A stretch of DNA of 64,000 bases. It comes from Branchiostoma floridae. Lineage: Eukaryota > Chordata > Leptocardii > Amphioxiformes > Branchiostomatidae. Positions 34,201-45,500 of this stretch are shown piece after piece. The translations under genes and the position numbers were made by a program. The notes under the pieces were generated by a model. It did not search any database. It was given only the letters and a program-made list of their open reading frames with translations, and was not told the origin of the DNA. The stretch covers positions 20,151,245 to 20,215,244 of the forward strand of contig NC_049982.1 of assembly GCF_000003815.2 (NCBI RefSeq), given 5' to 3'. How positions within the stretch are numbered: position 1 is the first letter of the stretch; every line of letters starts with the position of its first letter.

Positions 34201-36081
34201 GCTGAGGAGAGCCACCGTCAAGTCGGACATCCCCCGTCCACCCCGGCAACACCGACTCTCCTGAAGACTCTGCAACGCGCGCTCTCAACCACCCAGCTCA
34301 ACAGAGTCAGAGCACTCTTCCTTGAACGGTCTTCCAGCAGTTACAGAACTCACATTATCTAGCAGATTCCTATTATCGCATTACAGGACAACCGACTTTA
34401 ACTCGGTTCATAACCAGTTAGTTTTAGTTTAGAAGTAGCAAACATTCGCTTAGTTATCAAGGTTCGTAGATTAGTTAGGTTAGCAGTTATATAAGATTCG
34501 TGAGCAGAAAGGCTCACACTAAGCTCTCAAGCACTTGGCAGATGCCCGTTCTCCACAAATGTATTTATCTAGTTAGCCTCCCGACTCGTTCCGCCGACTA
34601 GGCCACTCGACTCCTATTATGGTTATGTTTGCTTACCTCGTTACATTGTGTTACCTAACTCGTTCACCTGTTAACGCATGCTTTCGACGTTATTCCTACA
34701 AGCTCAGTTCTCGATTGTAGTGTTAAAGCATCCTCTTGACGCCTGGGTCGTGCCCATGGCCTTTGACATCCAGAAATGTACAGACTCTGGACTAGCATTA
34801 AAGATGTCATGCACCAAGCTGTCTCTCAGTGATCATGAGTTGGTGTAATTAGTAAGAGAAATTTTCCTACTGTAATTTTCCCTTGATGAGAATCTGCAAG
34901 TTTCAAGTGATAAAAAAAAAAGATGGTGGGTCTGACTGTTGAACAGGCCAATCCTACTGTCCAGTCAGCCTTGGACAATACATAAAATTTTCACCAACAT
35001 GCAGCCCCTGTCTTCTCAAAGTACTAACTGATTGAAAGTCAGCACTGATCTATTCTGACACACATAAAGTAGTTGTTTATCACAAATTAAAGGAACAGCT
35101 ACATGTATTTTTGAATGAAGTGATGGCATTGTTTACTTATTCATGACAAGCAGCAAGGAATGTTTTAAATCTGCATGAAAACTGATTCCATGCTATACAT
35201 TGTTGGTAATGGTAGCAGGGCCGGTAAAGGTTGTATCATATGTTATGTTATCAGTCATGTTACCCAGGCCAAGGCATCTTTTCCTCCCAGTCTGTTCTGG
35301 AAATATTCCCCGACTTTCAGTGGCAGGTCCGAGTCACCATGCTGGTCTGTTGGGCAGGAGAATAAAGACTTGACATGAACAATGGATAACAATGATAGAA
35401 GCTTGAACAAAGGAGCAATAATTGCAACTATCTCTGTACTTTGTTTTGAGACTCTCTGACATAGTCAGTGCAGATGTTTGTTTCAACTGTATGATCACAA
35501 CAAAGAAAAACGTTACCTTTAAGGACAGGTAGTAAATAAGCTTTTAATTCAATTCAATTTATTGAGATTGCAGACAATGCAATACATGCTTTTCAATGTT
35601 ATATAACTCAAAGAAATGATTTGCAAGCTGATATAATATTGCTTATTTGATAGCAAATCAAGGACTGTGCATGGGTGAAATATTTTCTAGGAATGAACAT
35701 TTTCCTACTCCTTTCTATAAAAGGACTACTTTATTTGTGGAATATTCACTAGCTAGGGAAGAACTTTGCCATCACTTTCTAATAATACTAACTCGTAAGA
35801 TCACACATAACATGTGTGTGATGAGTCTGATGACATGCACTCTCTGGTATTGGTTATATCTGACTGATTGCTGTGTGACATCTCGAGGGGCTATACGCAG
35901 TAAAACGTGCACATTTAAAACTGTATGGTTGATCACGATTCAGAGCCGCATGCATGTTTGCACGTTTGTTGCTTTATATTGATTGACAGTGGACTTCCGC
36001 CTTCGATCTAAATCTTAACTCACCAAAAATCCCCTGGATGATTCCCAAAGGGTTGTGCAGCCAGTCTTCCACAGAGGGCAT
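25215..36081 (-). CDS. MCMBP: MCM complex-binding protein (MCMBP), 16 coding exons, complete
   Basis: Exons (minus): 36081-36024, 35346-35264, 31668-31529, 31111-31078, 30770-30588, 30219-30087, 29902-29829, 29565-29462, 29356-29184, 28801-28678, 28436-28319, 26874-26709, 26439-26306, 25929-25765, 25630-25542 and 25338-25215. Phases agree throughout and give 633 aa (human 642). Diagnostic blocks are [13 protein letters not shown] at the N-terminus, [16 protein letters not shown] and [98 protein letters not shown] and a C-terminal [24 protein letters not shown] binds MCM3-7, helps unload MCM from chromatin and supports cohesion; it acts in the nucleus. The donor of exon 3 (GTGTACGG) is the weakest join. 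Intron 2 contains a 3.1-kb retrotransposon and intron 11 a MITE. It is head-to-head with SEC23IP. Confidence 0.95.
27337..28124. mobile_element. 0.8-kb MITE in an MCMBP intron
   Basis: CAATGGACCCTTCCAGCCGA followed by ACGCCA at the left end is exactly inverted at the right end (TGGCGTTCGGCTGGAAGGGTCCATTG read across 28099-28124). Subterminal homology continues: GAAAAATGCTATGC occurs in both arms in inverse orientation. The interior has no transposase. It lies in the intron between MCMBP exons 11 and 12. Target-site duplication was not resolved. Confidence 0.8.
31736..31855 (+). repeat. Split direct repeat A1
   Basis: 120 bp starting ATGGGGGTACCGCGCCATCT and ending AAGTCGGACATCC. It is the left terminus of the 3.1-kb retrotransposon and its copy A2 is at 34113-34232. 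Confidence 0.9.
31959..33254 (+). CDS. Gag-like protein of the split-repeat retrotransposon (431 aa)
   Basis: A single uninterrupted frame from an ATG about 100 bp after repeat A1. The N-terminus is basic (GKRKTRPP). Residues about 46-80 ([20 protein letters not shown] and onward) look like a coiled coil. The middle is Arg/Pro/Asp-rich and probably disordered. A helical segment follows (about 255-345). The C-terminus carries a Cys/His cluster: C370, C378, H394, C396, C399, H410 and C415 ([10 protein letters not shown] ... HVCKYCH ... HTPQDC). It resembles the nucleic-acid-binding end of DIRS-type Gag proteins; this is family-level inference. GC content and codon use are clearly higher in GC than the surrounding intron. 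Likely role: RNA packaging. Confidence 0.8.
   Translation: MLGAGKRKTRPPVRFGDYQLDDRYEWPDHASLRDCPSPVVSSLSTPMDELEDEIDHQLAEVSRSIERIQLNEARLREHDQQTKPKKTQRSPPPQTGDIRQDDVPRNSRVRMTSVPRVFSRDADPRTFSREFGHDGRGAPWKNPSRRPAHTDEYKHNRGYPSLRDIRSMNYLQDPFTSAERARAQPRQPPPGDTFGWDLDGDNSRRPRRQRDYSSPSDDDDKTYRGKRRLRSGLSRKSHDKVKREVSWPHEYVFSASSKLEHDQLTWDQFMAGELAIILSKDTDPRESHNRAQILQGIMLDIPHYTFKGIRNFYRTMLRRAEHALLDLDSPHTVALVRDLKRDYLRRPTDDDDVSPTVKVKGKANNTGAPCAGYQQGTCTYASDHLGPSGTNAKHVCKYCHKFRPDVPLQHTPQDCPYADKAERDAYAAARA
33298..34028 (+). pseudogene. Remnant of the retrotransposon Pol region
   Basis: Two overlapping frames follow Gag. One (33298-33810) is Ser/Thr/Pro-rich with no known motif. The other, open through 33756-34028, ends with [18 protein letters not shown], then [15 protein letters not shown]. 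That is the type of segment that leads into the reverse transcriptase of DIRS-order elements (a basic LKI-x-W-R helix followed by an aromatic-rich turn). It breaks off before any RT catalytic block and runs into repeat B1, so an internal deletion removed RT, RNase H and recombinase. Confidence 0.55.
34019..34113 (+). repeat. Split direct repeat B1
   Basis: 95 bp from TGGCCTTTGACATCCAG to GAGTTGGTGTAATTA. It is identical to B2 at 34757-34851 and fused directly to A2, sharing one A at 34113. Confidence 0.9.
34113..34232 (+). repeat. Split direct repeat A2
   Basis: 120 bp, identical by eye to A1. Together with B1 it recreates the junction expected when the element's right end is joined to its left end in a circular intermediate. 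Confidence 0.9.
34757..34851 (+). repeat. Split direct repeat B2 (right terminus)
   Basis: 95 bp, identical by eye to B1; after GTGTAATTA the sequence returns to AT-rich MCMBP intron. The 524 bp between A2 and B2 contain no long open frame. Confidence 0.9.
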
Positions 36082-36506
36082 CCTGGAAATATGTTAGTGG
36101 TCTGACAGAGCTTCTATAGAAGGTAGGAATTTGCAAGATCCTTTGCCTGTCCGGCTTCCTCCGTTTCGCGGCAAATTTTTGACGATGGCGGGAAATTTGG
36201 TAACGTGATCTCTAGACTCTTCCACTACATGAAATATAGGGGAAACTAAGCCAAATTATTAAGATTTTTGAAACACAACTGAGCAAAATATGCATTTAAA
36301 ATTAAAAATACTACTAAATAATATCATATTTATCATAACATTTTCATTTTTGTTTCTTTTTCTAATGCAAAAAGGTTGTTTGTTTATTTTCAATTCAAAA
36401 AGTCACCTACTACCTTAGTGGTGCTGTCGTAACACTCTGACCTCAGTTCACCCCATTACCATTTCCGGTTCTTCCTCTTTCCTGTTTCCGGCTCGACGTG
36501 TGCAAG
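36082..36506. promoter_or_regulatory. Bidirectional promoter between MCMBP and SEC23IP
   Basis: Only 425 bp separate the two start codons, which point away from each other. Near the MCMBP end are TTTCGCGG (36164-36171) and GGCGGGAAA (36187-36195), both E2F-like, and CCGGCTTCC (ETS-like). Near the SEC23IP end are repeated TTTCCGG words and a YY1-like CAAGATGGCGG covering the start codon at 36507. No TATA box is evident. Human MCMBP and SEC23IP are also adjacent and divergent (established knowledge). Co-regulation and E2F use are inference. Confidence 0.7.
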
Positions 36507-39500
36507 ATGGCGGACAAGAATAACCTTCCGCAAGCTTCGCTACTTTTCTCGGGTTCGGACAGCTTCAGCTTCCCTCAGCTGAACACCTCGGCCACCCTGG
36601 TGCCCGTGGTGGGACAGGAGGCCACCATGATCCCATCAGGTGAGCCCGAGGGGGACGGAATGGGCGGGGAGAAGGGTAGGACGTTACCAGATAGGCGATC
36701 AAATAATTATGTTTTCCTAGAATTTTTGATGCCGATTTTGTTGATTAAACAAAAGTCAGATGTCTTTGTTGATCTCTCTTGCCCTACCTTTGCTCAATGT
36801 ACATTCAATATCTTAAGTCACAAAATTCTGTGTCACTGTGTTGTTGTCATTTATCACTTTCTATTTGTGGAATATTTGTGTTAACACCGTTGAGTATTTT
36901 AAAACAGAAGTGGTCACCGATTGTGTCACAGCTGCTAGCTGTTTACACCGCACACAATGATCAGACGAAAACATTTGAAAATTTGCTGTCGAACACAGGC
37001 ATCAACGCACAAATACCAAGCCATCAAATATGAGAACTTAAGCTACTGTAAATCTTGACATGTCTGCGATGGTTTATGTTTTGCATGCAATGAGCACAAA
37101 TTCACGACACAGCTGCGAATAAATGTTTCAAATTAGTATACGCTTGTTTCAACTGTGAACTTAAGACACCGAATTCCTCCTCCTACTTTGAAATTAGATT
37201 AAAGGAAAATAAGTGAATTTACAATAAGTTGACTCGTGATTTATTTAAAAAACTATTTCTAATTTCCTTATCGGTGTAAATCCGTTTGAATCTTTGATTG
37301 TCTCTGTATCCTGCTCCCTTAATGCAATACTAAGTGCTTGCCATTTGTCTTTTGCAGAAGAAGAGGGTGAGGCCGACAGTTTCTTGGGTCAGAACAACCC
37401 TCCAACGTCGCAGCCAGCCCCGTTTACTTTCTTCCAACAGCAGTCCAATGGGTCGGACCCCTTTTCTCAGATCGGCAGCGACGCTCCCGATCCATTTGCT
37501 CAGATCTCCGACCAGCGGCAGCCCCCGCTGATACAGGAACAACAGCCTGAACTCTTTGCTGCTTCTTCCCAACCCTCCCAACCTACCCCTCCACCCCCTG
37601 CTTCTCAACCATACTCCCCTCAGCAGTTCTACCAACCCCCTCCCCCTTCTCATACCCCCCAGTCTCAGAGCTTCTCCAGCCCCCCACAGTCATTCCACAC
37701 GCCTCCCCCATCATTTTCCACCCCATCCATGACTTCAGCCCCTCCCCAGGATAACGTGTTCAGACCGACTCCCCAGTCCCCACAGTATGGAGAGAGCCTA
37801 CCAATGGGAGTGCCCCCACCCCCAACAGATTCACAACTGCAGTCCCAGTGGCAACAGCAAGGTGGCTCTATGTCAGCCAGTTCCACTGGTTCCAGTCTGG
37901 TTGGCACTCCTGGCTACGAACCGGTCCAGCCGCACTGGTTCTACTGTAAGATAGTGGAGGGACGGGAGGTCTGGCTGCCATTCTCTTTACTGGACTCACT
38001 CCGACTGGAAGAAGCCTTCTCAACCGGTGGGTGACGGACTTTGGCTAACTACATTTTTGTGGAAGTTTAGAAACTGTGCTATATGTGCACTGCATAATAT
38101 TCCAATTGATACTGAGTGAGAATGACATTTCAACAATCAGATTTCAGATTTCAACAATCTCATGAAAGGAGGTCAAGTAGTAGAACAACAGTAGCTTCTA
38201 GTCTAATGATAAGTCTCTACATTTGCTGTGGAAGATCATATTAGAGATGTCCTGAAATATGAATCCTTTTATGTTTGAAAGAGCACTTAAACTAACAAAC
38301 TTTCTACCCTTATTGTCAGCAGTACAGCAGGATCCAGAGAACTACGTTATCCCTACAAACGGTGGACGCTACGACGTCCATCTCAACGACCGTCTGCGAT
38401 ACTCTGTGTTCTGGGATGAGGATCCATCCATCGTCCGACGGTGTACATGGTTTTACAAGGGTGACGGTGACAACAAGTTTGTGCCTTATGCCGAGGACTT
38501 TTCAGAGCGACTGGAGGTGCGAAAACTTTTCCTGGGTGTTCATTGTATAATTGTTGGAGTTAGCAATAAAGATAAGTTGTCTTCTATGTAATAGGCAGTA
38601 ATGTTATTGTAAGTATTTTGCTTTGACCAATTTTAAAAGTCTTAATATACCAATAGCCACATTTGTAAAACATTGCTGTATTATTTCAGTCGGAGTACTT
38701 CAACGCTGTGACAAACAACGCCTGGCACCGGCGCCTGGAGTTCCCCGGTGGGGAAACCATCGTCATGCACAACCCCAACGTCATCGTACATTTCCGACAG
38801 ACGCCAGACGAGTGGGGTACAACTCCAGACGGACAGATGAGACCGCGAGTGGTGAAGAGGGGAGTGGACGATGTGGTAGAGATAGAAGATGGTAGGTGTG
38901 CGGGATAGGACAGTTAACCATTGGTACACCTACACTTCTCTAAACTCATCAGTGAAGACTTGTTTCTCCATCTACCCATAGTTTCTTTGAATGCATGATT
39001 ACAATATTTCATACATTGGCTTTCATTGTTGTTGTGACAGTGTAAGTTGGCCATGAAGATCTATGAAACAATGCTTGTGTCCTCTTTACACTAAAATTAT
39101 TAAATATGCCACACGCCTTCATGACACCACACCCTACTCTATACTTTTCAGGCAGTAGTGAGCAAATCAAGAAATGGAGAAACCTAATTACTGATGAAGG
39201 TATCTGTGCTCTAACGAAACATACTCAGGTGGTGGACAGATGCAGCTTTGAGCTGTTGGTTCAAATTGTTTGTTGTAAGCCCCACATGGAATTACGATAA
39301 ACTGCAAAAGAAAATTACAAACATTTCACTGTCACTCTCAGGGACTTTTGTAGGGTCAGTAGCTCATGACAGTATGGAAGTCAACAAGAAGGCAATGTTT
39401 CTCAAAGGAAGCATTTTTTTCAGCTGTTACATTATTTGGGAACAAGGCTCTCCAGCTTTAATTTTTTTTCCATCTCACTCATTGTTTGGGAGCTCCTCTT

Positions 39501-42500
39501 GTTCATTTGCTGTGTTAAATCTGTAGTTTTATTTTTAAGTCTAGGAAAACAAATTTTCATCAATCATTTGTTATGAAGGTCTGATTTTTTAGATGGACTA
39601 AGTGAATTTTTTTCCCGCCCCTACAAGCAAATGATGGGCTGTCCTGGAGACAACCCTGTTTGGGAGGTGGCCTTATTATAAAATCTTTCAAAGGAATGTA
39701 TGTTTGAACATTTCTTGATCAAAACAGCAGAGCAAACAGACTTTTAGGGTGTCTATAATTTATAAACAAACTTGATGTGAAATAATGATATTTTCTTTAT
39801 ATCCAGTCCTTAAAAGTTTACCTTCAAAATGTATTTCCCAATTGCAAAATACCTGGCTCATGAAAAGTCCTGGTAAGAAAGTTGGCTCGTTGTTGTGTGT
39901 TCCCCAGGTGAGGTGGGACCTGCCGACCACCTGGTGTTTGTTGTCCATGGTATCGGCCCTGTGTGTGACCTCAGGTTCCGCAGTCCTGTGGAGTGTGGTG
40001 AGTACGAGCATGACATCATGGTTGGGATGTTCCATTTACGATAGAGGGGGTTAAAATCAGCTAAAACACAATTTTGTATGGTCTGACTGCAGCTATACTG
40101 CAGGTGACATTGTTATTTTCATCCACACACATTTACATTGCAGTGATTCAATACTAAAAAAAATGTTTTTTTATATAATATATTAGAAAAGCTATATAGA
40201 ACATTCAATTTATTATTATGATGTACACACATTTGGATACTATTTCAAACATGTGACTACCGGAATGGTTTTTTCCAAAGCTATATAGCTGCAGGTTTAT
40301 TGTGATGCACATCATCCATTATACCTCAATGACTCGACCTTGTTCAGGGAGAGTACCATATGCAGTATTCCTGGGAATCGCTAGATGGTGCACACATACA
40401 AAGAAAAGAAAAGCAAAGCATCCATTATGGTGCCATCATGTATGCACAATGTAGTATTGGACTTTGCAGGACTGTCAAGTCAAAGTGTAATAAGCTGTTT
40501 ATTTTATCAGCTCTTAAATGTGTGTTGTTCTGGTTACAGTGGATGATTTCCGAGCGGTGTCCCAAATGTTGACACACACACATTTCAAGCACGGTGTGGA
40601 CGAGGGGAAGGTGCATCGTGTGGAGTTCCTGCCTGTACACTGGCACAAGGCACTGCACGGAGATGCCACCGGTGTGGACAGGTATGTCATGAAATTTGTG
40701 TACTTATGATGGTACATTTTATTTTGAAGGATGCTGGCTTTGGGATTGCTTTCTATTCAGTCATCTTAGTCTGTTTTTAGTTAAGAAACATTGAGCTGTA
40801 ATTCCAGGATCAAAATGTGTAAGCAGAAAATGTTGTGTATATAAGACCCGAGAATGCCAGTTACATTCTCAAAGATACATGTTTCTGACGCTTGAGTATG
40901 TGTAGTTTCTTTGCCTCTATGTGCATCATGTGGCAAATCCTCCTATACTCTACAGACCTGGTGACATTCCCAATAGATGTGTTATATTGTATTCTTTCTG
41001 TTCCAGACAACTGAAGAAAATCACTCTCCCCAGTATTGGGAGGCTGAGACATTTCACTAACGACACGTTACTGGACATCCTGTTCTATACCAGCCCATCC
41101 TACTGCCAGGTATGGTGCCAACAATATGTTTAACATTGCAACAGCTACATGAATGCACCACCCATACATGACATTCTTCTTCTCAACCCTTAGCATGCAC
41201 AAAGACTTTGAGTTTGAGAAGGGCACACACATTGAAAAATCACACGACTTATCCCATGATTCTACCCTTGCCAGTTTGTATTATCAGTTATCATTTGATT
41301 GCATTCATGACTAGTGTTGATAACTATTTTTGTTGCAATCATGTTGCATGAAGCCTCCTATTACTGGTATGTATAGAAAAATAAATGTCTTTCTCCCTTC
41401 TCTACCCAGACCATTGCAGAAACAGTTGCCTCTGAGATGGACAGACTGTGGGACCTGTTTCTGTCCAGGAATCCACGCTTTGTTGGAGGGGTGTCTGTTG
41501 TGGGGCACAGTCTAGGTGGGTAGACACATGAGATGCACATAATGTACATGGTGGGAGTTGTAATACAGTTTTACCCCAAAGCCATGTTGGTAAATTTTTG
41601 TTGTTGTTGTTGTTTTCTTCCAAACTAAATATAATAAGGATTAAAACTGTATGGCTATGCAACATATCACATAAAGTTATGCAATGTAGTTTGATATTTC
41701 GTCAATCTTTTTTGTGTTTAGGTTCTTTGATAGTATTTGACCTGCTGGCCCATCAAGGCATGAGTGCTGGCACTCCCTCTACTGAGCAGCAGACACCTGC
41801 AGGCCCCCCTCCAGAGCCTGAACCTCAGGAGGAGACCCCAGGTGAACAGCAGGAGGAGACCACACAGGAACAGAAGGAGGAAGAGCTGAGCCTGGATGAC
41901 CTGTTCAGTAAGCTTGGACTGGACGAGTACAAGGAGACATTCCAACAGGAGAAGATTGACATGGAGTCACTGGTACGGCAGGGCATGGGTCAGGAGTCAG
42001 AGGTTGACAGAAACCTCCCACAATTCAATTCTGACACTTTCATAGAGGATGATATATAGTTATCTCCAAAACTGTCTGTATCTGCTTAAAACCTTGTCAG
42101 TCTGCTGGAATGAATTGAATTTACTTGTTTTCTTTCCATATGCTAATTATTACAGCAATTGTATGTTTGTGATGAAGGGGTACCTACACAGTGAAGAAAA
42201 CAAATGTGAGGTGTTTGTTGCTTTACAATAAGAGAACCTGGTGACTACAGAATTGTGTCCTTATTTCCCAGGTTCTGTGTAGTGAAGCTGACCTGAAGGA
42301 GATGGGTGTTCCCATGGGGCCACGGAAAAAGCTGTTTGGCTTCCTTAAAGAACAAAAGACTGCAAAGGTAAGATGTCGGTTTGCCACCATTTGAGAAATT
42401 CAACAACCTGTGCAATTCTTTAGGTATAGATGAGTATTAATTTAAAGTCTGTGACACAGGGCCCAATTTGGTTATTATTTCCTGTTAGTCCTCCCAATCT

Positions 42501-45500
42501 CCAAAATATAAGAGAAGTTTTCACTGTCTAACATAGAATGGGATAGATGTTTATATTGGCCAGTTAAACCATCTTTGTGTTTATTGATGAGTTAACATAA
42601 TTCTTTTCACAAGATATTTAGCAATAGAGCACAGTTGAATGTTGGAATAAGAAGTCTTCACATTATTGAATGTTTTTAATACAAAGTACAAATAAATATC
42701 AAGACTACAAACCTTGTTGTGCCTGCTCTTAGGAGAGAAAGAAGGCAGAAGCAGAAGACAGGAAGAGAAGAGAGGCTGAGCGGATTGCACAGGAGGCAGC
42801 GAGAAAGGCTGCTGAGGAAGAGAGACAGAGACAACAACAACAGACAGCAGTAGGGAACGGCAGCATCACCTCCCTACATGTGGACTATGATACAGGCCAC
42901 TCTGGCATCGGCATGCCACATATCAGGTAAGGACAACAACCCTCAACACAAGAAAAACTTGTAAACAATGTACTTATACCGGCTAATGATTCACAAAAAG
43001 ATGTAGATATCTTTACCTTTTAAGAAGTAGATACATATGCCCTTATAAAATAAGGCATACATACAAAATGTAGGTCCTCATGTATGCTAGTGTTGTGGAT
43101 ATGAAATTTTGATTATGGCTATGAGTTTTACACAGTAACACAATTACTGCTTTAAGACAAATGCAATCATAATGGATCCCTTCCACCCTGACCCCAGGTA
43201 CCCCCCGCTGAAGTTTAGCCTGACCAACTTCTTTGCCCTGGGCTCCCCCATCGGGATGTTCCTGGTGACCCGTGGGATTGAGGAGATCGGTGAGGACTTC
43301 ACCCTGCCCACCTGCCCCAACTTCTTCAACATATTCCACCCTGTGAGTCCAATGGTTATTTCATGGTTCCTGTACGGTGAGGTTCAGGTTCTAGGTCATA
43401 TGCACAATGTATAGCATTAGAATTGTACAGGTACATTTTATTATTGACAATCTGACATATTTTGTTTTAAGCTAAGTTTCATGCACTATGAAAAGCAGCC
43501 TGCAGGTAGATTTGAGCTTTCATGAACAAACAAACGGTCAAACGGTATTGACGTTCATCATTGAAGGTGATACAATGAATTATTTGATAGAATGACTCAA
43601 TGAGTTATATGAAATGTTACATACAAACCAAAATGGGCTTAGGAAGCAAGAACAAGTCGTTGTTATTGGTATGATTAGTTTAATTTAGTAGTACCATCTT
43701 TTAATGTAACACAGTTATTTAGACATAGAGTAACAAAACATCAACGGTTCTGCTGTACTTTATCCTGCCCAGTTTGATCCCGTGGCATACAGGATTGAGC
43801 CTATAGTCCACCCAACAGTGGACGTGAAACCTGTCCTCATTCCACATCACAAGGGCAGGAAACGGCTCCATCTGGGTGAGTTCAGCACATGAACATGGAC
43901 CTGAAGCAGATAGTTATGTAATGTGTTATCTGAGTCGTACTTTGGCTACTAAAGAGATGCAGTTCCTTAGCCTTAGGTGATGCAACAGATTCACTGATAA
44001 TTCAGCATGATGAAAGTTTATCTTCTCCCTATCAGGGTAGCCTTTTGGCATAGAATTTGTATTGGTCATAAGGTAAGGTGGCTGGGAGAAGTTACATCTG
44101 TAAATCAAACAACAATCAGTTGAAGAGACTACCAATAGATTGACAATATTGTTACAATTATCTGTCTGGTCTGTAGGATACCATTATGTTGATTTTTTTT
44201 AAATTCTCGCTGTTAAAGCCCCATTCCCTTTAAATGAGTCTGTGATCCAGTTATACTATATAAGGTCTAGTACTACATTTTGTATACATCTGATCTATCC
44301 ATACCGCTAGCTGGTCACCAACATATATTTTGCTTTCCAAACAGAACTGAAGGAAAGCTTGTCCAGGATGGGGACGGATCTGAAGAGAGCGATCATTGGT
44401 GCAGCCAAGAAGGGCTGGACGTCCATCCACGACTTTGCCCGCGCACACTCGGCCAACGAGGACGTTCAGGCTGACCTGGACAGCATGGCGGACAACATTG
44501 TACAGGAGATCAAGGCGGAGGAGGAGAGGATGCAAGTCTCAGGTCAGTTAGTAGTTTATGAATTATAGGTCTTGCAGGTCAGCAGGTAGGACGAGCATTT
44601 GAATTCTCCTATCAGAAAGGTTATGAGATACTCAATACTTCATGACATCAGGCAGTCAGTCATAAACAATCCCAGGAAAGAAGGTTGGTGCATGCACTTA
44701 AGTTTCCTCTCGTTAAAAGCTTTAATGTTTAGTCCCTAGTTTAAAGGGGCATTCCACTACAGAAGGGAATGTTATTTCCCAATAGATAATGTATAAATGA
44801 ATTCATGATCAGTCGACCTTTTGTGGAATTCCACTTGTGGCGAATTACACAACGTGTGTTTGTAAATATGACACTCACTTATCCCATGCAGACCCTACCC
44901 ATGCATTCGCTATATGTGTAGACACTTCTTTTATCATGAATATTTTTGGCATAAATGAGGGGCACTAAGCACACCAAGAAGGTCACACAAGATATCAAAG
45001 AACACATATCAATACATATTTTTCTTAGTGCCCCTGAAATTAGCTTTGTAACCTAACTTAAAGGACAGCATCAGAAAATTTTCAATTTATTATTTTCCAG
45101 TAGTTAACTCATTAAAAAGTTGCTGTACGTCAATTTTTACATTGATCCGCCTAATATGACCCTGTAGACATGTTTGAACTTCGTGCTCTCCTCCTCTCCC
45201 CGCCGCGCTGGACGATGACGTAATGACTCGTTCTGAGATTCTGACGTCACAGATCCGAAACTTCTAACCAGCCATTTGCTCGGTGAACCTCGGTCCTCTC
45301 AGCGGTAAATAATCACCCCGCCATTCTGGAGTTCAGTCCGTTGTTGTCTACGAAGCCATAGTCCCCGGGAGACTAAACATGAATGAGCTTGCCTGCGAGT
45401 AAACCGCGCAGCGACGGGACAAAATCAAAACAATGGCGGTGGGGGGGGGTTCACACACCGTGCCATTCTGGACTGTTACAAGAGCAAGTTCGGGTCAATT

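Larger units (their letters stand above)
31736..34851 (+). mobile_element. Tyrosine-recombinase-type retrotransposon with split direct repeats, internally deleted
   Basis: Repeats are arranged A1 (31736-31855), coding part, B1 (34019-34113), A2 (34113-34232), 524 bp, B2 (34757-34851). A1 and A2 (120 bp) and B1 and B2 (95 bp) look identical base for base. The B1-A2 junction is exactly what end-to-start joining of the element would give. This A1-ORF-B1A2-B2 order is the known hallmark of Ngaro/PAT-type DIRS-order elements, which integrate by a tyrosine recombinase and make no target duplication; none is visible. A Gag-like frame and the start of a Pol-like frame remain. RT, RNase H and recombinase are absent, so the copy is non-autonomous. 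Identical repeats imply recent mobility. It sits in intron 2 of MCMBP in antisense orientation. Confidence 0.85.

Noticed and set aside
31736-34851. LTR retrotransposon
   Set aside because: The duplicated segments are split and interleaved (A1, B1A2, B2) rather than simple long terminal repeats, no target duplication is visible, and no primer-binding site or integrase was seen.
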